Below are positions 25,197-34,052 of a stretch of 64,000 nt of DNA, piece by piece. Origin of the DNA: Asaia bogorensis (lineage in GTDB: Bacteria; Pseudomonadota; Alphaproteobacteria; Acetobacterales; Acetobacteraceae); NCBI GenBank assembly GCA_943333505.2, contig CALQTN020000006.1, forward strand, positions 1-64,000, read 5' to 3'. The first letter of the stretch is position 1. Every line of letters starts with the position of its first letter. Under the pieces are notes generated by a model. The model was not told where the DNA came from and searched no databases. It saw only the letters and a list, made by a program, of their open reading frames with translations. The translations under genes were made by a program, and so were the position numbers.

Positions 25197-25982
25197 ATGC
25201 AATGGATCGAACTCGCCGACACGGCGCTGCGGTACGAGGTTTCCGGCAATGGCCCGGAAACCCTGGTGCTGGTCCACGAAATGGGCGGCACCCTGGATAG
25301 TTGGGACCATGTCCTGCCGGCGCTGAACGCCACCCGTCGCGTGCTGCGCTACGATACGCGCGGCGCCGGCCAGTCGGAGAAAATCGTCGGCACCGCCAAT
25401 ATCGACGCGATGGCCGATGATGTCGCCGGCCTGCTCGATGCCACCGGCATCAAAGGTCGGGTCGCCATCGCCGGCTGTGCGGTCGGCGGCGCCATCGCGC
25501 TCAACTTCGCCCATCGCCACAAGGGGCGCACACGCGCGCTGATCCTGATGGGCCCGGCACTGAGCATTCCGGCCGAACGTCGCGAAACCGCGTTGCAACG
25601 CGCCACCGATCTTGAAGCCGGCACCATGCGCGATGTGGTCGATGCCAGCCTCGCCATCTCCTACCCGCCCGTGGTGCGCTATAACGCGGAACATTACCGC
25701 GAATTCCGCGCTCGCTGGCTCGCCAACGAACCGCGCAGCTATGCCGCCATCAACCGCATGCTGGTGGGCATGGATCTCAACCCGTTTTGCGCCACGCTTG
25801 CGTGTCCGGTGCTGGTGATGGCCGGCCGACACGACCCGTTGCGCTCCCCCGCCGTGGTTGCCCCGGTCGCCCATGCTATCCCCGGCGCGCGCTTTCTCGA
25901 AATCGAGTCCGGCCACTTCATGGCAGTGCAAACCCCGGACATCGTTGCCGGCGCAATCAACGAATTTCTTAATTCCATCTAA
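25197..25982 (+). CDS. Alpha/beta hydrolase, 3-oxoadipate enol-lactonase-like, nucleophile Ser replaced by Ala
   Basis: A 261-residue alpha/beta-hydrolase-fold protein resembling PcaD: VLVHEMGGTLDSWDHVLPAL forms the oxyanion region, then LRYDTRGAGQSE. The nucleophile elbow reads AGCAVGG, where G-x-S-x-G-G is expected, so the usual Ser is Ala (about residue 95), with Cys beside it. The acid (AGRHDPLRSP) and base (ESGHFMAV) are present. It may be catalytically altered, a binding protein, or use the shifted Cys. The context with CoA-transferases suggests a ring-cleavage or oxoacid pathway. Confidence 0.82.
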   Translation: MQWIELADTALRYEVSGNGPETLVLVHEMGGTLDSWDHVLPALNATRRVLRYDTRGAGQSEKIVGTANIDAMADDVAGLLDATGIKGRVAIAGCAVGGAIALNFAHRHKGRTRALILMGPALSIPAERRETALQRATDLEAGTMRDVVDASLAISYPPVVRYNAEHYREFRARWLANEPRSYAAINRMLVGMDLNPFCATLACPVLVMAGRHDPLRSPAVVAPVAHAIPGARFLEIESGHFMAVQTPDIVAGAINEFLNSI

Positions 25983-25997
25983 CCAGGAAACCAACTC

Positions 25998-26216
25998 ATG
26001 GCTGAAACAAAAATTCTCTCCGATCTCAATGCCCGCGTCTGGAAGATCGAGGTCGCCGTTGGCGACACCGTTGCAGATGGCGACGTGCTGATGATCCTCG
26101 AATCGATGAAGACCGAAATCCCGGTCGAGGCGACCCGCGCCGGCGTGGTCAAGGCGATCCTGGCCAAAGAAGAAGAAGCCGTCACCGAAGATCAGGTCCT
26201 CGTAATTCTGGAGTAG
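25998..26216 (+). CDS. Stand-alone biotinyl carrier protein (BCCP-like)
   Basis: A 72-residue protein consisting only of a biotinyl/lipoyl domain. The attachment site is LESMKTEIP with Lys about residue 38; the S-M-K context indicates biotin rather than lipoate. Two symmetric hammerhead halves (VGDTVADGDVLMI and EEEAVTEDQVLVI) complete the fold. Length and pattern match small BCCP-like proteins such as mycobacterial TB7.3. No biotin carboxylase or carboxyltransferase gene is in the window, so its carboxylase partner is elsewhere or it has another role. Confidence 0.88.
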   Translation: MAETKILSDLNARVWKIEVAVGDTVADGDVLMILESMKTEIPVEATRAGVVKAILAKEEEAVTEDQVLVILE

Positions 26217-26221
26217 AAATC

Positions 26222-28630
26222 ATGACGGTACTGAGCGGTATTCGGGTGGTCGAACTTGGTTCGGGCCATTCGCTCGCCTATTGCGGCAAGCTGTTCGCTG
26301 ATTTCGGTGCCGACGTGATAAAGTTGGAGCCACCCGGCGGGGACCCTGGCCGCGCCACGCCGCCGCTGGTCGATGTTGGCGGCGGACGGCAGGAAAGCGG
26401 GTTTTTCGCCTGGCTCAACACCAATAAGCGCAGCGTTACCGACACGCCGGCCGCGCGCGAAGCCGCAATCGGGACGGTTGAAGTCCTGCTCGATGGACGT
26501 CCGCCAGCGCAACGACTGGCGGCGCCCTTGGGTCAGCCAGGACAGATCGTGGTCGCGTTTTCCCCCTTTGGCGAGGACGGCCCGTATCGCGACTTTGCTG
26601 CCACCGACAGCACCTTGCGCGCCCTGGCCGGCTTGGCGGCACTGACCGGGCCGGTGGAAGGCCCGCCCTTGCTGCTCGCCGATTTCCAGGCGCATCTGCC
26701 GGGCGGATTGAACGGCTTCATCGCGGCACTTTCTGGGCTCTATGCCGATGAAAATGCCGGGCGGGAGTTCGCGCTCAGCCTGTTCGAAGCCAATGTGGTG
26801 ATCAGCGAATATCAGGCCGCCCAAGCCGTCGGGCTCAGCTTGAATGAGCGTCGTTACGGCGTCAACCGTTTCATGCCGACTTTTCCCTTGGGCAATTATC
26901 CCTGCGCGGACGGCGTGCTCGGCATCACAGTGCTGACCGCGGACCAATGGCGCGGCTTCTGCGTGTTGATGGATATGCAACATGTCGCCGAAGACCCGCG
27001 CTATGCCACCCCCGCGCTGCGCCTCGATTGGGCCGATGAGCTTGAGGCGATGTACATGCCCAAGCTGCGCACGAAAACTGCGCGCGAATGGTTCGAAGCC
27101 GGGCGCAAGCTCAACATCCCGTTCGTCATGGTGCCAACCATGGCCGATCTGCTCGTCGAAAAACAGCATCGCGGTCGCGGCGCGTTCGGTGCGGTCCGCA
27201 TTGGCGGCGCGCGCTTCGAAGCTCCGATCCTGCCGCAACGTCTGACCATGACCCCACCCGCCCCCAATGGCACGGCGCCGCTAGCCGGCGCAGATGATGC
27301 AATCTGGCAATCATCGTCGCGCCCGCGCCGCCGGCATGGCGCGGTTGGCACCGGCCTGCCGCTTGCCGGCATGCGGATCATCGATCTGGCAATGGGCTGG
27401 GCCGGGCCGCTTGCCACGCGGCAACTGGCCGATCTTGGTGCCGAGATCATCAAGGTTGAAGGCTGTGCCTACCCGGATTGGTGGCGCGGCCAGGATTATT
27501 CGCCGGAAAGCATGGCCGGGCATCTCTATGAAAAGCGCATGTGGTTCAATGTGCTCAACCGCAACAAAACCGGGATCACCCTTGATCTGACCCGCCCGGA
27601 AGGCGCCGATCTGCTGCGCCGACTGGTCGCCGGTGCCGACGCGGTGATCGAGAATTACTCCCAGGGCGTACTGCCCAAACTCGGCCTCGCCTTTGCCGAT
27701 CTGGTGAAAATCAAGCCTGATCTGGTGATGGTGTCGATGCCGGCCTTCGGTGGCAGCACCGCCTGGCGCGATGTGCGGGCCTATGGCTCCACCCTCGAAC
27801 AGGGCTCGGGCCTGCCGAGTGTCGCCGGCACCGACGATCTGCCGCCCGTGATGAACCATGTCGCTTACGGCGATCCGATTGGCGGGATGAATGCCGGTGC
27901 TGCGGCGTTGCTGGCGCTGCTGCACCGGAAATGGACCGGGCAGGGCCAGTATGTCGATCTGTCGCAGATCGAGTGCATGTTCCCGCTGGTTGCCGCCTGG
28001 GTGATTGAGCAATCGGTCACCGGCAAGGTGGTGCGGCGCGGCAATCGCCACCCGCTTTACGCGCCCAACGGGGTGTTCCCCTGCGCCGGCACGGATCGCT
28101 GGATTGCGATTGCGGTGACGTCGGATGCCAATTTCGCCGCTTTATGTCGGGTTATCGGCCTCGCCAACGATCCCGCGCTCGCCACCGCCGCCGGCCGGAT
28201 GCTTCAGCAAGACCGGTTGGAAGCGGCAATCTCCGCCTGGACCAAAACCCAGGACGCCGAAATCGCCATGGCGACCCTGCAAAAAGCCGGCGTCGCGGCG
28301 GGTGTCGCGCGCTGGCCGGGTGAATTGATGCGGACCGAACCGCAGCTCGCCGCGCGTGGCCATTGGCAGATCGTCGATCGCGCCTGGCTCGGGCCGCACC
28401 AACAGCCCTCAATGCCGTTCCGGATGAATGGGGAGCGTATTCCGGTGCGTTTCCCAGCGCCAACCATCGGGCAATACACCGAAGACGTGCTGCGCCGGCT
28501 GCTCGGGCTGGGTGACGCCGAACTTGCGGCCTTGCGTGACGCACGGATCATCGGCACCGCGCCAATCCCCGCCGGCGAGCGCAAGCCGCGCAGTGCGGCT
28601 TTGGCCCGGGCGGCGGTGGCGGCGGTTTAA
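26222..28630 (+). CDS. Fused tandem CaiB/BaiF family III CoA-transferase
   Basis: An 802-residue protein with two family III CoA-transferase domains in one chain. Domain 1 is about residues 1-375, opening LSGIRVVELGSGHSLAYCGKL. Domain 2 is about 378-790, opening LAGMRIIDLAMGWAGPLATR. Domain 2 keeps the catalytic Asp in GQYVDLSQIE. Domain 1 reads EFALSLFEAN at the same site and has lost it. The chain may therefore act as an internal pseudo-dimer. It ends the CoA-transferase/hydrolase/biotinyl operon. Donor and acceptor acids are unknown. Confidence 0.88.
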   Translation: MTVLSGIRVVELGSGHSLAYCGKLFADFGADVIKLEPPGGDPGRATPPLVDVGGGRQESGFFAWLNTNKRSVTDTPAAREAAIGTVEVLLDGRPPAQRLAAPLGQPGQIVVAFSPFGEDGPYRDFAATDSTLRALAGLAALTGPVEGPPLLLADFQAHLPGGLNGFIAALSGLYADENAGREFALSLFEANVVISEYQAAQAVGLSLNERRYGVNRFMPTFPLGNYPCADGVLGITVLTADQWRGFCVLMDMQHVAEDPRYATPALRLDWADELEAMYMPKLRTKTAREWFEAGRKLNIPFVMVPTMADLLVEKQHRGRGAFGAVRIGGARFEAPILPQRLTMTPPAPNGTAPLAGADDAIWQSSSRPRRRHGAVGTGLPLAGMRIIDLAMGWAGPLATRQLADLGAEIIKVEGCAYPDWWRGQDYSPESMAGHLYEKRMWFNVLNRNKTGITLDLTRPEGADLLRRLVAGADAVIENYSQGVLPKLGLAFADLVKIKPDLVMVSMPAFGGSTAWRDVRAYGSTLEQGSGLPSVAGTDDLPPVMNHVAYGDPIGGMNAGAAALLALLHRKWTGQGQYVDLSQIECMFPLVAAWVIEQSVTGKVVRRGNRHPLYAPNGVFPCAGTDRWIAIAVTSDANFAALCRVIGLANDPALATAAGRMLQQDRLEAAISAWTKTQDAEIAMATLQKAGVAAGVARWPGELMRTEPQLAARGHWQIVDRAWLGPHQQPSMPFRMNGERIPVRFPAPTIGQYTEDVLRRLLGLGDAELAALRDARIIGTAPIPAGERKPRSAALARAAVAAV

Positions 28631-28633
28631 CGA

Positions 28634-28677
28634 GATCGTCATTCGTCCAATCAAAGCCGATTGGACGAATGACGATC
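28634..28677. terminator. Perfect 19-bp hairpin (type A), bidirectional terminator
   Basis: GATCGTCATTCGTCCAATC, loop AAAGCC, then an exact complement. It fills the gap between the converging CoA-transferase and amidohydrolase genes, and the amidohydrolase TAG stop (28677-28679) overlaps its last base. It is related to the type A elements at 6455 and 19009 but has perfectly matched arms. Confidence 0.82.
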
Positions 28678-29885
28678 TATCCGAGTTCCTGCTGCACGAC
28701 ACTGACCCAGTATGCCGCGCCGGTCGGAATAATGGCGTCGTTGAAGTTGTAATGCGGCGTATGGACCTGGTGGATTTTCCCATCGGCCGAGGTGACCCCA
28801 TTGCCGAGGAAGATGAAGGCGCCCGGCCGTTGTTCCATCATATAGGCGAAGTCTTCGCCGCCGGTGGTTTGGCCGGCGGTGGTGACATTGGGGGCGCCGA
28901 CCAGGGTTCGGGCGGCGGCGATGGCGATATCGGTTTGGTCTGATGCGTTGGAAAGCGGAGTCGCGAACCAGCCCATTTCAACCTCGGCGGTGCAGCCATT
29001 GGCGGCGGCCATGGCGTGGGCAAGCTCGGTCATCCGGCGATCGATGATGTCTTTGGTTTCGGCGTTGAAGTGCCGCATGGTGCCGGTAACCTCAACTTCG
29101 GACGGCATCACGTTGGAAGATTGGTTGGATCCGCCATGGATGGAGCCGACGCTGATCACAGCGGTTTCAAGCGGCGATACATTGCGGCTGACCACGGTTT
29201 GCAGCGCCATGATGTACTGCGCCAGCGCAATGGTCACGTCGGTTGCCTTGTGCGGGGTGGCGCCGCCATGGCCGCCAGTGCCACGGAAAACCACGCTCCA
29301 TTTGCCGCCACCAGCCATCATCGGGCCTTTGCGGATGGCGAATTTGCCTTGTTCGTAGCCGGGCATGTTGTGCAGGCCGTAGACCGCGTCGCAGGGGAAG
29401 CGTTCGAATAATTTGTCCTTCAGCATGGCAATGGCGCCGCCCCGGCCTTCCTCGGCGGGCTGGAAGATCAGGTTCACCGTGCCGGCGAAATCGCGATTGC
29501 GCGACAGGTATTTCGCGGCGCCGAGCAGCATCGTGGTGTGCCCGTCATGCCCGCAAGCATGCATCACGCCGGGATTTTGCGAGGCGTATGGCACGCCAGT
29601 CTGTTCCGGAATGGCCAGCGCGTCCATGTCGGCGCGCAACCCGATCGCGGTGCTGCGGTTCGATGCGCCGACCGGCCTGGTGCCGCGCACCACCCCGACC
29701 ACGCCGGTGCCGCCGACGCCTTCGGTGACCTCGATCCCCCATTCGCGCAATTTCGCGGCAACCAGCGCTGCGGTGCGGACTTCTTCCAGTCCCATTTCGG
29801 GATGGGCGTGGATGTCCTGGCGGATCGCGGTGAGCTCGGCGTGATCCTGTTGTTCAATATCGGCGATGATGCTGGCGAGGGTCAT
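28677..29885 (-). CDS. M20-family amidohydrolase (copy a)
   Basis: A 402-residue M20D metallopeptidase of the hippurate/N-acyl-amino-acid amidohydrolase type. Metal ligands and catalytic residues are visible in MHACGHDGHTTM, QPAEEGRGGA (E-E), YGLHNMPGYE, GGEDFAYM and HTPHYNFND. No signal peptide is seen, so it is cytoplasmic. It cleaves an N-acyl amino acid or dipeptide, identity unknown. It is the last of three full M20 copies in the array and is separated from copy b by a 113-base gap with palindromes. Confidence 0.9.
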   Translation of the reverse strand: MTLASIIADIEQQDHAELTAIRQDIHAHPEMGLEEVRTAALVAAKLREWGIEVTEGVGGTGVVGVVRGTRPVGASNRSTAIGLRADMDALAIPEQTGVPYASQNPGVMHACGHDGHTTMLLGAAKYLSRNRDFAGTVNLIFQPAEEGRGGAIAMLKDKLFERFPCDAVYGLHNMPGYEQGKFAIRKGPMMAGGGKWSVVFRGTGGHGGATPHKATDVTIALAQYIMALQTVVSRNVSPLETAVISVGSIHGGSNQSSNVMPSEVEVTGTMRHFNAETKDIIDRRMTELAHAMAAANGCTAEVEMGWFATPLSNASDQTDIAIAAARTLVGAPNVTTAGQTTGGEDFAYMMEQRPGAFIFLGNGVTSADGKIHQVHTPHYNFNDAIIPTGAAYWVSVVQQELG

Positions 29886-29896
29886 GGCTTGGTCCT

Positions 29897-30001
29897 TAGA
29901 GCGTGATGACCGTAGGTGGAATCACGCAGAGGTCTGAATCACGCGATCAAACAAAGAGTTAGAGCGTGATGACCGCGCCTATCAGCGGTCATCACGCTCT
30001 A
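29897..30001. repeat. Type B palindromes between amidohydrolase copies
   Basis: A decayed type B unit (TAGAGCGTGATGACC at 29897, with ATCACGC fragments after it) is followed by a perfect one at 29960-30001: TAGAGCGTGATGACCGC, loop GCCTATCA, exact complement. Between them is CGCGATCAAACAAAGAG. The TAG stop of copy b lies in the outer arm of the perfect hairpin. It probably ends the upstream transcript and separates expression of copy a. Confidence 0.78.
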
Positions 30002-31204
30002 GGAGGCGAGTTCTTGCTGCACGATGTGCGCCCAGAAGGCGACGCCGTGCGGGATGATGTCGTCGTCGAAGTTATAGAGCGGGGTGTGGAGTTGATGGGC
30101 GGTGCCGTCCGGGTTCACCCCATTGCCGATGAAGATCATCGCGCCAGGGCGCTGTTCCATCATGAAGGCGAAATCCTCCCCGCCGGTCAGCGCCGGGGCG
30201 TTGGCGTTCACCGCGCTGGCGCCGACCACGGCGGTGGCGGCGGCAACGCAGACATCGGTCTGGTCCGGCGCGTTGACCAGCGGGCTGGTGTTCCAACCCA
30301 TCGTCACCTCAGCGGTGCAGCCGACAGACATTGCCATCGCGTTGGCAAGTGCCGGCAGCCGACGGTCGATCACCGCCATCACCGATTTGTTGAACGCCCG
30401 CATGGTGCCGGTGATTTCCATGTCGGCGGGCATTACGTTGGCGGACTGGTTCGATCCACCATCGATCGATCCAACGCTGATAACGGCGGTTTCCAACGGG
30501 GACACGTTGCGGCTGACCACGGTCTGGATCGCCAGGATGAACTGCGCCAGCGCGATCGAGACATCGGTTGATTTATGCGGGTACGCGCCGCCATGGCCAC
30601 CGGTGCCGCGAAAATTCACTTTCCACAGCCCGGTGCCGGCGAGCAGCGGGCCGGTGCGGATGGCGAACTTGCCAACCTCGTAGCCCGGCATGTTGTGCAT
30701 TCCGTAGATCGCATCGCAGGGAAAGCGCTCGAATAATCCATCGGCGAGCATTTGCAGCGCGCCCTTGCCGCCTTCCTCGTCGGGCTGGAAGATCAGGTTC
30801 ACCGTGCCGGCGAAATCGCGGTTGCGGGACAGGTATTTCGCCGCACCCAGCAGCATGGTGGTGTGGCCATCATGCCCGCACGCATGCATCACGCCTTGGT
30901 TGGTCGAAGCATAGGCCGCGCCGGTTTGTTCATTGATCGACAATGCGTCCATGTCGGCGCGCAGCCCGATCGCGCGTTCCCGGTTGGACGGCGATAATGG
31001 CCGTGTGCCGCGCAGCACGCCGACCACGCCGGTGCCGCCCACGCCCTCGGTCACCTCGATCCCCCATTCGCGCAGCTTGGCGGCGACCAGGGCTGCGGTG
31101 CGGGTTTCGGTGAAGCCCATTTCCGGGTGCGCATGAATGTCGCGGCGGATCGCGGTCAGTTCGGCGTGATCCTTGGCGATGTCGGCGAGCATGGCGGCGG
31201 TCAT
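29999..31204 (-). CDS. M20-family amidohydrolase (copy b)
   Basis: A 401-residue M20D amidohydrolase, clearly paralogous to the copies at 28677 and 36945: the same MHACGHDGHTTM, HNMPGYE, GGEDFAFM and HTPLYNFDD sites. The glutamate motif reads QPDEEGGKG instead of QPAEEGRGG, which keeps both Glu. It starts within the stop of the beta-lactamase-like gene (ATGA, 31201-31204), a junction repeated at 34094-34097 with a truncated M20 copy. Cytoplasmic; substrate probably an N-acyl amino acid or peptide. Confidence 0.9.
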   Translation of the reverse strand: MTAAMLADIAKDHAELTAIRRDIHAHPEMGFTETRTAALVAAKLREWGIEVTEGVGGTGVVGVLRGTRPLSPSNRERAIGLRADMDALSINEQTGAAYASTNQGVMHACGHDGHTTMLLGAAKYLSRNRDFAGTVNLIFQPDEEGGKGALQMLADGLFERFPCDAIYGMHNMPGYEVGKFAIRTGPLLAGTGLWKVNFRGTGGHGGAYPHKSTDVSIALAQFILAIQTVVSRNVSPLETAVISVGSIDGGSNQSANVMPADMEITGTMRAFNKSVMAVIDRRLPALANAMAMSVGCTAEVTMGWNTSPLVNAPDQTDVCVAAATAVVGASAVNANAPALTGGEDFAFMMEQRPGAMIFIGNGVNPDGTAHQLHTPLYNFDDDIIPHGVAFWAHIVQQELAS

Positions 31205-32355
31205 GCTGCGTCAACCGCAGCGAAGACCGCGGCCGCCAGGCTGGCACTGCGCGGATTGCCGACCAGGCTGCCGCCCATCCGGTTCATCACGTAGCCGATT
31301 GCGACGCCGCGCGCGACATTGGCGCAGCCATAGGCGCCACCCCAGCCGGAATGGCCGAAGGTTTCCGCGTGCGGGCCGAAATTCGGCAGCACATTCATCG
31401 CCACCCCCGCCGCCCATTGCCGCGGTCCGAGCAGCATGTCGGGCCCCGGATGGCGCACCGCACGCAGCCGATCGATGCCGGTGGGTGAGATAATCGTCTG
31501 GCCATCAAGCGCACCACCATTGGCGATCGCGGCATAGATCCGCCCCAGCCCCTGCGCCGAGGACTGCCCGTTGGCCGCCGGAATTTGTGCCGCACGCCAG
31601 TCGCGCCGGTTGGGGGCAGTGGCATCGAGCTTGGGATTGCCAACCGCGCGGGCGGCAACCGGGGACTGGCCGGGAGCCCCGATAGCGCTGGAAGATGCCA
31701 CCACCGGCGCAACCATTTCCCCCACCCGCCAATCATGCGCGAGCGGTAGGCCGATATGAAAATCCGCTCCCAACGGCCCCGCGAGCGCGTCACGAATGAA
31801 GCCGCCGACATCCTGTCCGGTCACCCGGCGCACCACTTCACCCGCGAGAAACCCATGGGTGATGGCGTGATAAGACACCGCACTCCCCGGTGGCCAGGCC
31901 GGCGCCTGTCCGGCAAGCCGGCTGGTGGACAGCGCCCAGTCGAACAAATCCTCGGTGGTCGCCGCCGCATCGAACCCGTTCAGCCCGGCCTGATGCGACA
32001 CGAGTTGTCCGACCGTGACATCCGCCTTGCCGCCTGCGGCGAATTCCGGCCAGTGCTTGGCCACCTTGTCGTCGTAGCTGAGGCGTCCCTGATCGACCAG
32101 TATGGCGACTGCGATCGACACCACACCCTTGCTCGCCGACCAGACATTCACCAGCGTGTCGCGCGCCCAGGGTTTAGTTTCGGCGGCGTCGCGATGGCCG
32201 CCCCACAGATCGACGACGCAGCGGCCGCGGACGTACACCGCAAGTGCGGCACCGATTTCGCGGTCTTCGCCTTCGCGCTGGAAATTGGCGGCAAAGGCAT
32301 CGCGGACGCTTTCGAAACCGGGCTGAACGGTTCCGGCAATTGGGGTCTCGGCCAT
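31201..32355 (-). CDS. Beta-lactamase-family serine hydrolase (copy 1)
   Basis: A 384-residue serine hydrolase of the class C beta-lactamase/EstB group. The S-x-x-K pair is WSASKGV (about residue 75), the Tyr motif is SYHAITHGFL, and the third motif is FGHSGWGGAYG, with His in place of the Lys of true beta-lactamases. Esterase or peptidase activity is therefore likelier than antibiotic resistance. There is no signal peptide. It is nearly identical in layout to the copy at 34094, sits 21 bases after the binding-protein gene and is coupled to M20 copy b. Confidence 0.87.
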   Translation of the reverse strand: MAETPIAGTVQPGFESVRDAFAANFQREGEDREIGAALAVYVRGRCVVDLWGGHRDAAETKPWARDTLVNVWSASKGVVSIAVAILVDQGRLSYDDKVAKHWPEFAAGGKADVTVGQLVSHQAGLNGFDAAATTEDLFDWALSTSRLAGQAPAWPPGSAVSYHAITHGFLAGEVVRRVTGQDVGGFIRDALAGPLGADFHIGLPLAHDWRVGEMVAPVVASSSAIGAPGQSPVAARAVGNPKLDATAPNRRDWRAAQIPAANGQSSAQGLGRIYAAIANGGALDGQTIISPTGIDRLRAVRHPGPDMLLGPRQWAAGVAMNVLPNFGPHAETFGHSGWGGAYGCANVARGVAIGYVMNRMGGSLVGNPRSASLAAAVFAAVDAA

Positions 32356-32376
32356 TTCAGGCTCCTCAGTTCGGGT

Positions 32377-33975
32377 TCAAGCGCGGCGCACGTTCCAAAA
32401 CAACGCGTAACCGGTGTGGATCATATTGGTCAGGTCTTTACGATAAGCCGTCTTGGGCTTCCAGAAGCCGAGCGGCACAAACGGAACCTCTTCCATCGCG
32501 GTGCGCTGGGCTGCATCGAACGCCGCCTGTCGCCCGGCCGGATCGGTCGCCGACATCCACGCATCAGCGTGTTTCTCGGCTTCGGGGCTGACATACCAAC
32601 CCGCCCAGCCGCCGGTTTCCGGTCCGCGGGTGTTGTAGTTTTCCGCCGGATTGGAAACCGTCAGCGCCGCCGCACTGGTATGGAACATGCTCCAGCCGCC
32701 TTTGTCCGGCGTCGCCTTGGAATTGCGCCGTTGCAGAAGAGTGCCGAAATCCATGTCGATCAGATCGACATTAAAGCCGATTTTGCCCAGCACATCGGCG
32801 GTAATCTGGCCCTGGCTCGAAATGAAGCTGTAATCGGTGGGGTTGATGATCACCACTTTCTCGCCGTTATAACCGGCCGCCTTCAGATCGGCGCGCAGCT
32901 TGGCGAAATCCTTAGGTCCCTTCATCGTCGCGGCACCATATTCGGTGACGCCGGGCAGCCCGCACAGAAACATCGAATAGCATTCGGTAAATCCGTTATC
33001 GTCGCCATGGATCGCCCGCATGTAATCAACCTGGTTCACCGCATCACGCACGATGCGACGGATTGCCGGGTTGTTGAACGGCGGATGCAGGAAGTTGAAG
33101 CGCGCGATCGACCCGAGGCCAAACGGGCTCGAATCGCGCACCACTAGATTGGGGTTTTTGCTCAGCTGCGGCACCAGGTCGAGCAGGGCGACCTCGTACC
33201 AATCCACCTCGCCCTTGGTCAGCGCGGCCGCCGCCGTCGCCTGATCGGGAACCACGCTCCATTCAATCCGATCGAAATAGGCCCGCTTGCCGCCGGTCAG
33301 CCATTCCGCCGGCTCGTCGCGTGGCACATAGGCCTCGTTGCGGGCGTAGGCGACGCGGCTGCCCGAGACGAATTCGTCGGCAAGAAATTTGTACGGGCCA
33401 GACCCGACCATCTCCGTCACCTGCTTGAACGGATCGGTGGATGCGAAGCGTTCCGGCATGATGAAAAGCGGGATCGGTCCGGCATGGGCGAGGGCTTCGA
33501 TCACCACTCCCATCGGGCGCTTGAGGATGATGCGGAAGGTCCGATCATCGGGCGCATCCATCCGGTCGGTGAAGCCCGCCAGCGCCTGTCCGAAACTATC
33601 ACGCGCCGACCAGCGCTTGATGCTGGCAATGCAATCACGCCCACGCACCGGTTCGCCATCATGAAATTTCAGACCAGGACGCAAGGTGAAGGTCCAGGTT
33701 TTCCTGTCATCGGAGACGGTATGGCCTTCGACCATTTGCGGCTTGGGCTGGTTCTTGGCGTCGATCCCATAGAGGCAGTCGAACACCGCAAAGCCATGAT
33801 TGATCGACACGCCGGCCGTGGTGATCGTCGGGTCGATGAACGACAAATTCGCCGACGGGATCATCCGCAAGGTGCGCGCCCGCATGTCCTGGCCGATGGC
33901 TGGCATCGGCAAGGTCGCGGCGGCGGCGGTTTGCAACAAGGTGCGGCGGCTCAGTCCAGTTTTGCGCGCGGTCAT
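32377..33975 (-). CDS. Family 5 (peptide/nickel-type) ABC substrate-binding protein (copy 1)
   Basis: A 532-residue periplasmic binding protein of the DppA/OppA type. The N-terminus TGLSRRTLLQTAAAATLP is a Tat signal (SRRTLLQ), followed by RMIPSANLSFIDPTI and the conserved WTFTLRPGLKFHDGEPV. AGGAGG lies 9 bases before ATG 33975, which is preferred over upstream starts. No permease or ATPase genes accompany it, so it must feed another transporter or serve as an orphan receptor. It is a close duplicate of the gene at 35270. Confidence 0.88.
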   Translation of the reverse strand: MTARKTGLSRRTLLQTAAAATLPMPAIGQDMRARTLRMIPSANLSFIDPTITTAGVSINHGFAVFDCLYGIDAKNQPKPQMVEGHTVSDDRKTWTFTLRPGLKFHDGEPVRGRDCIASIKRWSARDSFGQALAGFTDRMDAPDDRTFRIILKRPMGVVIEALAHAGPIPLFIMPERFASTDPFKQVTEMVGSGPYKFLADEFVSGSRVAYARNEAYVPRDEPAEWLTGGKRAYFDRIEWSVVPDQATAAAALTKGEVDWYEVALLDLVPQLSKNPNLVVRDSSPFGLGSIARFNFLHPPFNNPAIRRIVRDAVNQVDYMRAIHGDDNGFTECYSMFLCGLPGVTEYGAATMKGPKDFAKLRADLKAAGYNGEKVVIINPTDYSFISSQGQITADVLGKIGFNVDLIDMDFGTLLQRRNSKATPDKGGWSMFHTSAAALTVSNPAENYNTRGPETGGWAGWYVSPEAEKHADAWMSATDPAGRQAAFDAAQRTAMEEVPFVPLGFWKPKTAYRKDLTNMIHTGYALFWNVRRA

Positions 33976-34052
33976 GGCTTGCTTCCTCCTGGCCGTCATA
34001 GCGGCCTTAAAGGGGCATCTTGGTCCCGGCAGGCTGGTGTCAGCAAGCCCTG

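Noticed and set aside
24213-25994. 593-codon open frame on the minus strand
   Set aside because: It lies antisense to three well-supported genes of the CoA-transferase operon. High GC at third positions of those genes removes stops from this frame. The translation has no recognisable domain and is rich in Asp/His/Gly, as such shadows are.
31756-33147. 463-codon plus-strand frame across the hydrolase and binding-protein genes
   Set aside because: It spans the junction of two clearly coding minus-strand genes, is not preserved in the duplicated copy at the same length, and shows no domain.
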